A stretch of 48,735 bases of DNA, taken from contig JAQTUD010000002.1 in assembly GCA_028710405.1 (NCBI GenBank), forward strand, positions 1 through 48,735, in the 5' to 3' direction. Shown here piece by piece: positions 1 through 10,400 of the stretch; within the stretch, counting starts at the first letter, position 1; the number at the start of each line of letters is the position of its first letter. Below the pieces are notes generated by a model. It did no database searches and had not been told where the DNA came from. It worked only from the letters and a program-made list of their open reading frames with translations. Source of the DNA: Candidatus Omnitrophota bacterium. Lineage in GTDB: Bacteria > Omnitrophota > Gorgyraeia > Gygaellales > Profunditerraquicolaceae. A program made the position numbers and the translations under genes.

Positions 1-464
1 ATGTCATGGCCGCGGTTACCGGCGATGATGAGGATAACCTGATCATCTGCCAGGTAGCCAAAGAAAGATTCTCGGTCAACCGCACCGTCGGCAGGGTGAA
101 TAACCCCGACAATGAACATACTTTTTCTGAATTAGGCGTGGATGTGCCGGTGGACTCCACCAAGATTATCGCCAAGGTCATTGAAGAAGAAGCCTCATTC
201 TCGGATTTTGTGAACCTGATGAGTTTTAAGCGCGGAAAACTGGCTATCGTGCGCGTGGACCTTCCGGCAGACTCCCCGGTCATAGATAAAGAAGTAAGGA
301 ATATCCAATTACCGGCGGATTCTGTGCTGGTTTCTGTGGTGCGGGGGGAAGAGGTGATCGTCCCTAAGGGGGATACGGTCTTAAAATCCGGTGATGACGT
401 CATCGCGCTTACTTTGATCGGTAATGAGCCGCAGCTCTTGAACTTATTAGCCGGCAAACTTTAA
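1..464 (+). CDS. trkA: Trk potassium uptake protein TrkA, C-terminal part (5' end outside window)
   Basis: Frame open to the left edge; RCK-type sequence (VTGDDEDNLIICQVAKERF..., C-terminal VRGEEVIVPKGDTVLKSGDDVIAL); followed by trkH. Confidence 0.88.
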   Translation, partial: VMAAVTGDDEDNLIICQVAKERFSVNRTVGRVNNPDNEHTFSELGVDVPVDSTKIIAKVIEEEASFSDFVNLMSFKRGKLAIVRVDLPADSPVIDKEVRNIQLPADSVLVSVVRGEEVIVPKGDTVLKSGDDVIALTLIGNEPQLLNLLAGKL

Positions 465-580
465 TGAAGATAAAATTACCCTTTAATATAGTCCTGGGTA
501 TCGCTACCGAAATTCTCTATATCCTGGTAATAATGGCGGCAGTCTTTATTATTTGCCTGGTGGCATCTGTTAAGCTATGA
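464..580 (+). CDS. 38-aa single-TM small membrane peptide between trkA and trkH
   Basis: ATG overlaps the trkA stop (TAATG) and its TGA overlaps the trkH ATG (ATGA); translation MKIKLPFNIVLGIATEILYILVIMAAVFIICLVASVKL; not in the supplied ORF track because of size. Confidence 0.55.
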   Translation: MKIKLPFNIVLGIATEILYILVIMAAVFIICLVASVKL

Positions 581-2082
581 TCCTTAAACCTCGCCTAGAG
601 GACTTGAAGATCATCGGTTTTTATCTGGGCAAAATCATCCTGGGTTTTGCTTTTACCATGCTGGTCCCTATTCTTTTTGGATGGGGTTGCGGCGAACTCA
701 ATCCCGCCCTTGATTTCATCATCTGCTTTCTTATTTCGTTTATAATAGGTTTGATTTTGACCAAACTCTGCTTTACAGAACATGACCTGAATTGGATGCA
801 GGGTATGATCGTGGTCAGTTTATCGTGGTTGGTGGCGATGCTCTTGGGTGCTATCCCGTTATACCTGAGCGGCCACTGGAGATCATACCTGGACGCTTCT
901 TTTGAGGCCATGTCCGGGCTTGCCACTACCGGTTTAACTTTAGCGCAGGACCTGGATCATTTATCTTTAGCCCATAATCTCTGGCGGCATCTGATTATGT
1001 TTATCGGAGGCCAGGGCGTGGTGATAGTAGCACTTTCCTTTTTTGTCAGAGGGTTCTCCGGCGCCTTTAAGATGTATGTAGGTGAGGCACGCGACGAAAG
1101 AATCCTGCCTAATGTGGTGCATACAGCCAGGTTTATTTGGCTGGTGAGCATTACCTATTTAGTTTTAGGGACCCTGGCATTAGGCATGGCAGGTATCCTG
1201 GGAGGGATGAGGCCGCTGGCTGCCTTTTTCCACGGCGCCTGTGTTTTTATGGCGGCTTTTGATACCGGTGGTTTTGCCCCGCAATCCCAGAATATCCTTT
1301 ATTATCATAGTTTGCTGTTTGAGGTTATCACTATCGGGATCATGATCTTGGGGGCGATCAATTTTAAATTGCATTACCATATCTGGATGGGTAACCGTAA
1401 AGAGATATATAGGAATATTGAAACGGTCACGCTTTTCTTTACGATAATAACTACTTTTTCTATCGTGGCTGTAGGCCTGGCCCAGGCAGGGGTCTATCCG
1501 CAGGCCCTGATGCTATTTCGTAAAGGTTTTTATCAGCTGATCTCCGCCCATACCGGAACGGGTTTTATGACTATTTATGCCCCACAGTTTCCCGGTGAAT
1601 GGAACCAGTTGAGCCTGGTGGGTATTATTTGTGCCATGGCCCTGGGCGGGGCGGTCTGCTCTACTACCGGCGCGATCAAGATGCTGCGTATCGGGGTTAT
1701 ATTCAAGGCCCTCAAGGAAGACTTAAAAAGGATTATCCTGCCTGAAAAAGCGGCAGTAATAGAAAAGTTCCATCATATAAAAACTATCTTTCTGGAGAAC
1801 CAGCAGGTCAGGAGCGCGCTCCTGATCACCTTATTATATCTGGTCCTTTACGGATTAGGTTCTCTGGTGGGGATGTTTTTCGGTTATTCTTTTCTGGATT
1901 CTTTATTTGAATCAACCTCGGCGGCAGCCAACGTGGGCCTATCTTGCGGGATCACGCAAACAGGAATGCCCTCGGCGCTTAAGATTACCTATATATTACA
2001 GATGTGGGCGGGGCGTCTGGAGTTTATGTCCGTATTTACTCTGATCGGAGTGCTGATCGCGGTAATCAAAGGAAAGAAATGA
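577..2082 (+). CDS. trkH: Trk/Ktr potassium uptake membrane protein TrkH
   Basis: 501 aa polytopic protein with repeated P-loop signatures (SGLATTGLT, FDTGGFAP, HTGTGFMT, SAAANVGLS). Confidence 0.92.
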   Translation: MILKPRLEDLKIIGFYLGKIILGFAFTMLVPILFGWGCGELNPALDFIICFLISFIIGLILTKLCFTEHDLNWMQGMIVVSLSWLVAMLLGAIPLYLSGHWRSYLDASFEAMSGLATTGLTLAQDLDHLSLAHNLWRHLIMFIGGQGVVIVALSFFVRGFSGAFKMYVGEARDERILPNVVHTARFIWLVSITYLVLGTLALGMAGILGGMRPLAAFFHGACVFMAAFDTGGFAPQSQNILYYHSLLFEVITIGIMILGAINFKLHYHIWMGNRKEIYRNIETVTLFFTIITTFSIVAVGLAQAGVYPQALMLFRKGFYQLISAHTGTGFMTIYAPQFPGEWNQLSLVGIICAMALGGAVCSTTGAIKMLRIGVIFKALKEDLKRIILPEKAAVIEKFHHIKTIFLENQQVRSALLITLLYLVLYGLGSLVGMFFGYSFLDSLFESTSAAANVGLSCGITQTGMPSALKITYILQMWAGRLEFMSVFTLIGVLIAVIKGKK

Positions 2083-2552
2083 AAAAATTTATTATTCTGT
2101 TTTCTGCGTTCTGCATTCTGCGCTCTGTTTGTTATGCCCAATCTATCTCTAGCGTGGAATTGATCCGGCAGGCAAAAGAATATGATGGTAAGACAGTATC
2201 ATATGCCGGAGAGGTAATCGGCGATATCATGCGCCGCGGAGAATATTGCTGGTTAAATACTAGCGATGGGGCAAATGCCATCGGTATCTGGATAGGCAAG
2301 GATATGGTAAAGGATATAATCTATACAGGCAGCTATAAGTCTATCGGAGATGAAGTAGAAGTTATCGGCGTATTTAATCGTGCCTGCGCTGAACACGGCG
2401 GAGACCTGGATATACACGCCCAGGTTTTGCGTAAGATAAACTCCGGCCGGCCTCTGCAGGAGAAATTAAACCCTGCCAAGAAAAACCAGGTTATTATCCT
2501 GGCAGGGATATTGGGATTGATATGGATATTAACGCTATTGGCGCGCAAGTAG
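2079..2552 (+). CDS. Exported OB-fold-like protein with N-terminal signal and C-terminal TM helix
   Basis: Start MKKFIILFSAFCILRSVCYAQ overlaps the trkH stop; YDGKTVSYAGEVIGDIM...DEVEVIGVFN OB-like pattern; C-terminal VIILAGILGLIWILTLLARK. Confidence 0.65.
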   Translation: MKKFIILFSAFCILRSVCYAQSISSVELIRQAKEYDGKTVSYAGEVIGDIMRRGEYCWLNTSDGANAIGIWIGKDMVKDIIYTGSYKSIGDEVEVIGVFNRACAEHGGDLDIHAQVLRKINSGRPLQEKLNPAKKNQVIILAGILGLIWILTLLARK

Positions 2553-3547
2553 GGCCCGACATAGACAAGATAGTATCTCTCCAGGAATGGGAGTCAGCGC
2601 GGGTGAAGTATCTGGGCAGAAAAGGCCTGATCGCCCAGCTCACCGCGGAGATCCCCAACCTGCCACTCCAGGAGCGCGGTAAATTCGGCCAGGAGGCCAA
2701 TGTTTTAAAAAATAAGATCTTGGCGCTCCTGGAAGAGAAGAAGAGGTCTATTGAGATCCAGCCGGCTAAGTCCACAATGGGCGCCATAGACATTTCTCTC
2801 CCCGGCATTGCCGCTCAGCCCGGCCACCTGCATCCTATTACTCAGACTATTGACGAAATCTGCATGGTCTTTAATCGTATGGGATTCTCAGTGGTAGAGG
2901 GGCCGGAGATCGAAACCGAAGAGAATAATTTTACCGGTTTAAACATCCCTTTAGAGCATCCTTCCAGAGACGCGTTTGATACTTTCTATTTGAAGCCGCA
3001 GGCAAAATCCAGCCAGCGTTTACTGTTGCGCAGTCATACTTCTCCGGTGCAGGTGCGCACGATGAAATCGCGTAAGCCGCCTTTAGCGGTAGTAGTCCCC
3101 GGGCGGGTTTATCGTCCGGACGCGGTGGATGCCAGCCATTCATTCATGTTTCATCAGATAGAAGGAGTAATGGTGGATGCCGGTATAAAATTTTCTGACC
3201 TCAAGGGGGTTTTAGAGGTTTTTGTCAAAGCGATCTTCGGGCAGGATATTAAGATGCGTTTTAGGCCGCACTTTTTTCCTTTCACCGAGCCGTCGGCAGA
3301 GGCGGATATCTCCTGTATTATCTGTAAAGGCAAGGGCTGCTCGGTCTGCGGCAGGAAAGGGTGGCTGGAGATCCTGGGTTCGGGGATGATCCACCCTAAT
3401 GTCTTTAAATATGTCGGATACGACCCTAAAAAATACACCGGTTTTGCCTTTGGTTTGGGCATAGAGCGTATCGCGATGCTAAAATACGGCATTGATGATA
3501 TACGGTTGTTCTTCCAGAACGATCTAAGATTCCTGAAACAATTCTAA
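2522..3547 (+). CDS. pheS: Phenylalanine--tRNA ligase alpha subunit
   Basis: Class II aaRS motifs (RVYRPDAVDASHSFMFHQIEG, GFAFGLGIERIAMLKYGIDDIRLFFQNDLRFLKQF). Confidence 0.97.
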   Translation: MDINAIGAQVGPDIDKIVSLQEWESARVKYLGRKGLIAQLTAEIPNLPLQERGKFGQEANVLKNKILALLEEKKRSIEIQPAKSTMGAIDISLPGIAAQPGHLHPITQTIDEICMVFNRMGFSVVEGPEIETEENNFTGLNIPLEHPSRDAFDTFYLKPQAKSSQRLLLRSHTSPVQVRTMKSRKPPLAVVVPGRVYRPDAVDASHSFMFHQIEGVMVDAGIKFSDLKGVLEVFVKAIFGQDIKMRFRPHFFPFTEPSAEADISCIICKGKGCSVCGRKGWLEILGSGMIHPNVFKYVGYDPKKYTGFAFGLGIERIAMLKYGIDDIRLFFQNDLRFLKQF

Positions 3548-3548
3548 T

Positions 3549-5564
3549 ATGAAAGTCACTTATAACTGGTTAAAAGATTTTGTCCCGATAAACATCTCCC
3601 CGCGGGAGTTGGCGCATAAACTTACCATGGCCGGCCTGGAGGTTACCGCACTGGAGGAGAGAGAAGGGGATTTTGTCTTTGAGATCGAGATCACCTCTAA
3701 TCGCCCGGATTGGCTGAGCCTGATAGGGATAGCCAGGGAAGTAGCGGCGATCACTGGCGCAAAATTAAAAGTTGTTACCAGCCACCAGTCACCAGCCGTC
3801 GGTAAGAGCCTACAACCTTTCTCTTTAGAGATCGAGGATAAAAAAGATTGCTCTTTATACGCGGCTAAAATAATCTCGGGCGTAAAGGTCGGCCCTTCTC
3901 CGGAGTGGCTACGCCACAGATTGGAGCTGATGGGCTGCCGCAGCGTGAACAATATCGTGGATATCACTAATTATATCCTCTTTGAATATGGCCAGCCCCT
4001 GCATGCCTTTGACCTGGATAAATTGGGTGGGCAGAAGATAATCGTACGCCGGGCAAAAGATAAAGAAAAGATAGTTACTCTCGACGGCCAGGAGAAAACC
4101 CTTGATTCCGAGGTCCTGGTTATCGCCGATGAGAATAGGCCGGTGGCTATCGCGGGGGTGATGGGAGGAAAGGATACAGAGGTCTGCGGCAGCACAAAGA
4201 ATATCCTTTTAGAGGCGGCGGTCTTTGATCCCATATTGATCCGCCGTGCCAAACGTAAACTTGCCCTGCAGAGCGAATCCGCGTATAGATTTGAGAGGGG
4301 TATAAATCCGGAGATGGTCGAAGACGCTTCCCGGCAGGCGCTGAAATTAATACAGGATTTAAGCGCCGGAAGATGCGTGTTGGCCAAGGCCTTGGGCAAA
4401 GTAAAGATAGAAGACAAAAGCATTAGTTTTTCAGTTAAACAGGCAGAGGATATTTTAGGTATAGGTATTAATAACGCGCAGGCCAAAAAGATTTTGTTAG
4501 GCCTGGGTTTTAAAGTCAAGCCTGCGGCAGGAGGCCTGTTAAAGGTATTTGTGCCGGCGCACCGTCCGGATGTGAAACTCCAGGTAGACTTAATGGAGGA
4601 GATTGCCCGGATCAGTGGCTTTGAAGATATCCCCAGCACTCTACCGAAAGTTATGCCCGAGGTAACCACGGGCCAGAGAAGGGATAAGGTCTTTTTTGCC
4701 AAAGAAACGCTCATAGGCATGGGGTTAAATGAGGCAATTACTTACAGCCTGGTTGACAAAGATATGCTGGAAGGATTCGGGATCGGCATCCAGGCAATAG
4801 AGATATTGAATCCCTTGAGTAAAGAGCAGGGAGTTTTAAGGCCCGCGCTCCTGCCGAGCCTGGCGGCCGCGGTTGCCTATAATTTGAATCAGAAGCAGGA
4901 GTATGTGAATCTCTTTGAGATCGCCCCCGCGTTTATTACCCCGGATAAAGAAGAGTTAAGATTGGGGATAGCCTTATGCGGGACAAAACCTTTTTTAGTT
5001 TCCGGCGGCCTGGTCAAGGATGAAACAGGATTATTGCATTTAAAAGGGGCAGTAGAAATTTTCTTTGCGCGCCTGCAGATAAAAAACTTCAGTTTCACCC
5101 CGGATAACGACGGGGCAGTAAATGTTCATATAAATCAAGAGCAGATAGGCATAATGCAGAAATTAAAGGCGTCTGCCGCGGATAGGTTCGGGATCAAGAA
5201 CAACGATGTATTTTTGGCAGAGGTTAATTTAGAACGGGTTTTTGCCCTCTGCCAAAAGCAAAAAAAGTTTGCTCCCTTACCTAAATATCCGGGCATTACC
5301 AGGGATATCAGTTTTATCCTTAAGGATAATCTTCCCGCGGGGTCATTATTGGAGGCCATTAAAGAAAAAGGCCGGCCTTTTCTTGAGCAAGCCGGTATTG
5401 TGGATTATTATCAGGGCAGGCAGATACCTCAGGGGTACAGGGGGTTGACCATATCTTGTGTCTACCGCTCTCGAGAGGGGACGCTCACAGAGGCCCAGAT
5501 CAATCCTGTGCATCAGGAGATCTGTAGTTTATTAACAGAGCAGTTTGGGGCCAGATTGCGCTAA
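3549..5564 (+). CDS. pheT: Phenylalanine--tRNA ligase beta subunit
   Basis: 671 aa, directly after pheS; B3/B4, B5 and C-terminal FDX-ACB-like sequence. Confidence 0.97.
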   Translation: MKVTYNWLKDFVPINISPRELAHKLTMAGLEVTALEEREGDFVFEIEITSNRPDWLSLIGIAREVAAITGAKLKVVTSHQSPAVGKSLQPFSLEIEDKKDCSLYAAKIISGVKVGPSPEWLRHRLELMGCRSVNNIVDITNYILFEYGQPLHAFDLDKLGGQKIIVRRAKDKEKIVTLDGQEKTLDSEVLVIADENRPVAIAGVMGGKDTEVCGSTKNILLEAAVFDPILIRRAKRKLALQSESAYRFERGINPEMVEDASRQALKLIQDLSAGRCVLAKALGKVKIEDKSISFSVKQAEDILGIGINNAQAKKILLGLGFKVKPAAGGLLKVFVPAHRPDVKLQVDLMEEIARISGFEDIPSTLPKVMPEVTTGQRRDKVFFAKETLIGMGLNEAITYSLVDKDMLEGFGIGIQAIEILNPLSKEQGVLRPALLPSLAAAVAYNLNQKQEYVNLFEIAPAFITPDKEELRLGIALCGTKPFLVSGGLVKDETGLLHLKGAVEIFFARLQIKNFSFTPDNDGAVNVHINQEQIGIMQKLKASAADRFGIKNNDVFLAEVNLERVFALCQKQKKFAPLPKYPGITRDISFILKDNLPAGSLLEAIKEKGRPFLEQAGIVDYYQGRQIPQGYRGLTISCVYRSREGTLTEAQINPVHQEICSLLTEQFGARLR

Positions 5565-5565
5565 G

Positions 5566-5594
5566 TTGACTTTTCCGACAAGATGTGCTATACT
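5566..5594 (+). promoter_or_regulatory. Sigma70-type promoter for 6S RNA
   Basis: TTGACT (5566-5571), 17 bp spacer, TATACT (5589-5594). Confidence 0.75.
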
Positions 5595-5600
5595 TTTTCT

Positions 5601-5781
5601 GTAATAAGTTCTTTAAAATATCCCTGCGGTGCACGTTGGAAAGAGGAAAATTGTTGAACCAACACCAATTTTAAGGGGGCCGACCTTCCTTGGCGCTTAG
5701 GCGCTTTAGGAGAGGCACCCACCTGAAGCCAAAACGGTTCAGACTATCCCTTCCAACGGCACAATGCGGGGATTTTTTTTA
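5601..5781 (+). ncRNA. ssrS: 6S RNA
   Basis: Terminal stem ATCCCTGC/GCGGGGAT, second stem GTTGGAA/TTCCAAC, GGCACCCACCTG motif, long rod with a central bubble, T-run at the 3' end, strong upstream promoter. Confidence 0.78.
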
Positions 5782-5786
5782 AACGA

Positions 5787-6071
5787 GGTCATAACTTACG
5801 GAGCTCGCTGAAAGCGAGCGAACGTAAGTTATTGACCGAGTTAACTCCGATAGTTACGAGTAAATTGATTTAAATTGAGCTCATCAATTTACGAAGTGCA
5901 TTACTATCGGAGAAGCAACTTACACTTACAGAACTCGCTCTCTATAACCTTCTCTCCGATACTAATACGCTTCAGAAATTGATAAGCTTAGATGAAATCA
6001 ATTTCTTCGCAAGTATCGGAGTAAATTCGGCCATACAACTTATGTTCGCTATCGCTCCATAAGTTGTGGCC
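5787..6071. repeat. Cluster of four tandem (nested) inverted repeats
   Basis: IRs: GGTCATAACTTACG/CGTAAGTTATTGACC (5787-5837); CTCCGATAGT..TAAATTGAT..ATCAATTTA..ACTATCGGAG (5845-5912); CTCCGATACT..AGAAATTGAT..ATCAATTTCT..AGTATCGGAG (5954-6021); GGCCATACAACTTATG/CATAAGTTGTGGCC (6029-6071). Confidence 0.85.
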
Positions 6072-6077
6072 TCATTT

Positions 6078-7394
6078 ATGGAACTCTTTGAAGAAAAACC
6101 TAATCCAGAAAACCTAAAAGACCTGCCTCTTGCGGTGCGTATGCGGCCGAAGACCTTGGATGAATTTGTCGGCCAGAAACATATCCTGGGGGAGGCTAAA
6201 TTATTGCGCCGGGCGATCGAAGCCGACCGCCTTAGTTCGCTGATCTTATATGGCCCTGCCGGCACAGGCAAGACATCCCTGGCCTGGTGTATCGCTGCCG
6301 TCACCAAGTCGCACTATGCCTCTATCAATGCCACGACATCTAATGTAGAGGAATTAAGAAAGATTATCCAGGCCGCCAAAATTAGAAAAACCAATACCGG
6401 TAAAAAAACCATACTTTTCATTGATGAGATACACCGCTTTAACCGGGCGCAACAGGATGTGCTCCTGCCGGATGTGGAGGAGGGGAACCCTATTTTGATC
6501 GGGGCCACAGTACAGAACCCCTTCTTTTCTTTAGTCTCTCCGCTGCTTTCGCGTTCGCTTGTCTGCGAACTAAAATCGCTTAAGGAAGAAGAGATCTTAG
6601 CCATCCTTGATGCGGCGATCAATAATAAAGAATCCGGCCTGGGAAACTATAAGATCAAGGCCGAAAAGAGGGCCTTGAGTTTCCTGGCCAAAAGTTGCGA
6701 GGGAGACGCGCGCCGTGCGCTGAATGCCCTGGAGGTAGGGGTGCTGACTACCCCTAAATCTAAAGATGGGACGATCGGTTTTAATTTAGAGGCCGCCTCT
6801 GAGTCCATTCAGAAGAAAGCCGTGGTTTATGACCAGGACGGAGACCAGCATTTTGATACTGCCTCGGCTTTTATAAAATCTATGCGCGGTTCAGACCCGG
6901 ACGCGGCGCTATATTGGATGGCCAAGATGCTTTATGCCGGGGAAGACGCGCGTTTTATCGCCCGGCGGATCTGTATCCTGGCTGCCGAAGACGTAGGGAA
7001 TGCCGATCCCATGGCGCTGGTCCTGGCTAATGCCGCGCTGCAGATATCGGAGTTTGTAGGCCTGCCGGAGGCCAGGATCCCACTGGCTCAGGCCTGTATT
7101 TATGTTTCCTGCGCCCCTAAATCCAATGCCAGTTATCTGGCGATAGATAAGGCTTATCAGGATATCGAGCAAGAGAAGACCCAGGAGGTGCCTGATCATC
7201 TTAAAGATGCTTCTTATCCGGGGGCAGAAACCTTAGGGCATGGTAAAGATTACAAATACGCGCATGATTATCAAGGGCATGTGGTAAAGCAAAAATATAC
7301 CCGTAAGAGAGTGCGTTATTATGAGCCCACGGATATCGGTTATGAGGCCAAGATTAAGGAACGCCTGGAGAAGATACGGAAATTGAATAAATAA
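6078..7394 (+). CDS. rarA: Replication-associated recombination protein A (RarA/MgsA AAA+ ATPase)
   Basis: AAA+ Walker A GPAGTGKTSLA, FIDEIHRFN, KSMRGSDPDAALYWMAKML; GTG at 6066 possible, ATG at 6078 more likely. Confidence 0.95.
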   Translation: MELFEEKPNPENLKDLPLAVRMRPKTLDEFVGQKHILGEAKLLRRAIEADRLSSLILYGPAGTGKTSLAWCIAAVTKSHYASINATTSNVEELRKIIQAAKIRKTNTGKKTILFIDEIHRFNRAQQDVLLPDVEEGNPILIGATVQNPFFSLVSPLLSRSLVCELKSLKEEEILAILDAAINNKESGLGNYKIKAEKRALSFLAKSCEGDARRALNALEVGVLTTPKSKDGTIGFNLEAASESIQKKAVVYDQDGDQHFDTASAFIKSMRGSDPDAALYWMAKMLYAGEDARFIARRICILAAEDVGNADPMALVLANAALQISEFVGLPEARIPLAQACIYVSCAPKSNASYLAIDKAYQDIEQEKTQEVPDHLKDASYPGAETLGHGKDYKYAHDYQGHVVKQKYTRKRVRYYEPTDIGYEAKIKERLEKIRKLNK

Positions 7395-7412
7395 AAAACG
7401 GGGAAATAGTAG

Positions 7413-10400
7413 ATGGCCTTATTGTTGCAAATAATTATTTTGTTGGGTTTGGGCATGGTAGCATACGCGCTTTTTGGCGTATTCTCCACTCAGGATAATT
7501 CCAGAAAGTATAAGGAAAAGAAAAAGACTCCTACCCCCAGCCAGGGGCAGGATTTTTCTTATAAAGACCAGAAGGTTTCGGCCTTAGAAGAAGAAGTCAG
7601 TTCTCTGGAGAGAGAGCTAGAGAAGATAAAAACCGAATATGACTTGGCGCAGAAGGAATTTTCCACCGCTAAAAATAAACAGGCAGAATTAGGGGAGGAA
7701 TTAAAGCGCCGGCAGGATTGGGTGGATAAGTCCGAAGAGATGCTTAATAAGGTCAAAGATGAGAATTTGGACCTGAGGAATAAGTTTTTGGTTAAGGAGA
7801 AAGAGTTACAGGGGGAATTTACCAAAAGCATTAACCTGAAGAAAGAGGCGGAGGATTTAAGGTCCCAATTACGTCTTTTAGATGAGGAGGCCAAGAATAA
7901 GAGCGATCAGTTTGAGGCCCTGAAGCATCAGCTGGAGAAGGCCAAAGAGGAGATAAAGAGACATCTCGACGCCATCAATGATTTTAAAAAGAAAGAACAA
8001 GCCAGCGAATGGGTGCCGAAGGCGGAATTCAATAAATTAAATGAAGAATATACGGAATTGGAAAAGGAGCTGGAGGTAAAAGAGGAGAAGCTGAGGTTCC
8101 TGGCTCAGGAGATTAATCAGTTAAGAGAACGCCCGGTCCAGAAGGAGCCCTTGCCAGTTGAGCCTGCTTTGGAGCCGCCCGCGCCAGAGCCGCCTACGGC
8201 ACAACCAGCGTCAGAACCGGAGAATATCGAGCCGGAGAAAGAAGCGGCTCTGCCGGAAATTCCAGAAGCGATACCCGTACCGCCGCCAGAAGAAAAACCG
8301 GCGCAGGATGAGATAGTTGAGAAGAAGGCGGATAAGCCGGCGAAAAAAGAAGAAGCTCGTCCGGAACCGGAGATCAGCCTGGATAGGATCAGGAATATCG
8401 GCATTATGGCGCATATTGATGCCGGCAAGACCACTCTTTCCGAGAGGATTTTATTCTATACCGGTAAGACCTATAAAATAGGAGAAGTCCACGACGGAAA
8501 AGCTACGATGGACTGGATGAAGCAGGAACAGGAGAGAGGCATTACTATTACCGCGGCGGCCACCACTTGTTCCTGGAATGAATACAGGATTAATTTCATT
8601 GATACCCCCGGCCATGTGGATTTTACCGTGGAAGTGGAAAGAAGCCTGCGGGTTTTAGACGGGGCGATCGCGGTCTTCTGTGCGGTGGGTGGGGTTGAAC
8701 CGCAGTCAGAGACGGTATGGCACCAGTCGGATAAATACAATGTGCCGAAGATCGCCTTCGTAAATAAGATGGACCGCATGGGAGCGGATTTCTTCGCTGT
8801 TTTTAAAGGTATTGAAGAGCAATTAGGAGGCAATGTCATTCCTTTGCAGATACCCTTGGGCGCGGAAGATAATTTCCGCGGGATAATTGATTTGTTAGAG
8901 ATGAAGGCGTACATTTACACAGAAGGTGAATTGGGGAAGGAATTTCATACCGAGGATATCCCCGCCGAATATATGGAGGCGGCCAAGAAATATCGGCATT
9001 TATTATTGGAGAGGGTTTCCAGCTTTGATGAAGAATTGACCAAGAAATTCCTGGAGGGCCAGGAGTCTTTTGCGCCCGCGGAATTAATTCCGGTTATCCG
9101 CCGGGGGACTATCGCCAACAAAATGGTCCCGTTACTCTGCGGTTCCGCTTTTAAAAACAAAGGGGTGCAGAGATTGCTGGACGCGGTTACTCTGTATTTG
9201 CCTTCCCCGTTGGATCTGCCGCAGACAAAAGGGCATGATCCTGATGATCCTCAAAAAGCGCTGGAAAGAAAGCCCGATATCAATGAGCCCTTCTCCTGCC
9301 TTGCCTTTAAAGTCCAGGCTGATCCCCATGTGGGCAAGGTTGTGTACGCCAGAATTTATTCCGGGTTTTTAAGCACCGGTTCGTATGTATTGAACTCCAC
9401 TAAAAATAAAAAGGAGAGGATCGGGCGTCTCCTGCGTATGCACGCCAATCAAAGAGAGAATATTGAATGCGCCTTTGCCGGAGATATCATCGGTATACCC
9501 GGGCTTTCCTATACCATAACCGGCAATACTCTCTGTGATCCAGATAACCCCATTATGTTAGAGGCGATACAATTCCCCACCCCGGTGGTTTCTTTAAGTG
9601 TCACGCCCAAATCCAGGAGCGATCAGGACAAGCTGGGTAAGGCGCTGGCCAAACTTGCCGAAGAGGACCCGACTTTTATGGTTTCTACCGACGAGGAAAC
9701 AAAAGAAACTTTACTTACCGGCATGGGTGAACTGCATCTGGAGATAATCGTAGACAGGTTGAAAACAGAGTTTGGCGTAGAGGCAAATGTAGGCCAGCCA
9801 AAGGTAGCTTTCCGCGAAACTGTCCTGGGGTCTTCGCAGGCAGAAGGTAAATATATCCGCCAGACCGGAGGCCGCGGCCAATATGGGCATGTAGTAATGG
9901 AAGTATCCCCGGCGCCGGCAGGAGAGGGTTTTCAGTTTACCGACAGTATAAAAGGCGGGGCAATACCTGCTTCATTTATCCCCGCTATAGAGAAAGGTGT
10001 AATTGAGGCGATGCAGAAAGGGGTTTACGCGGGTTATCCGGTAGTGGATGTCAAAGTTAATCTTATTGACGGTTCCTTCCACGAAGTAGATTCTTCGGAG
10101 CTGGCGTTCAGGATCGCCGGCAGCATCTGTTTTAAAGAAGCGTTCCTTAAGTCAACTCCGGTGCTCCTTGAGCCTTATATGTCGTTAGTAGTCACTACTC
10201 CCGAGGAACATGTAAATAGCATCGTCGGCTATATCTGCTCCCGGCGCGGGAAGATTTTAAATATGGAGAGCAAGAATAAGCAAAAAATTATTATTAGCCT
10301 TGTCCCGCTTTCAGAGATGTTTGGCTATGCTACCGCGGTGCGTTCCTTAAGCAGCGGGCGCGCCAACGCCTCTATGGAATTTGATAAATACCAGCAGGTG

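Noticed and set aside
3560-4720. Long minus-strand ORFs (135 and 249 aa) opposite pheT
   Set aside because: Shadow ORFs antisense to a clearly conserved gene; low-complexity Ser/Leu-rich translations with no recognisable motifs.
5787-6071. Hairpin cluster as integron attC sites
   Set aside because: Nested inverted repeats recall attC, but no convincing paired RYYYAAC/GTTRRRY core sites and no integrase or cassette array in the window.
8117-8434. Minus-strand Gly/Ser/Ala-rich ORF opposite the Pro-rich linker of the EF-G fusion
   Set aside because: Composition is explained by the complement of the PEP/A-rich linker.
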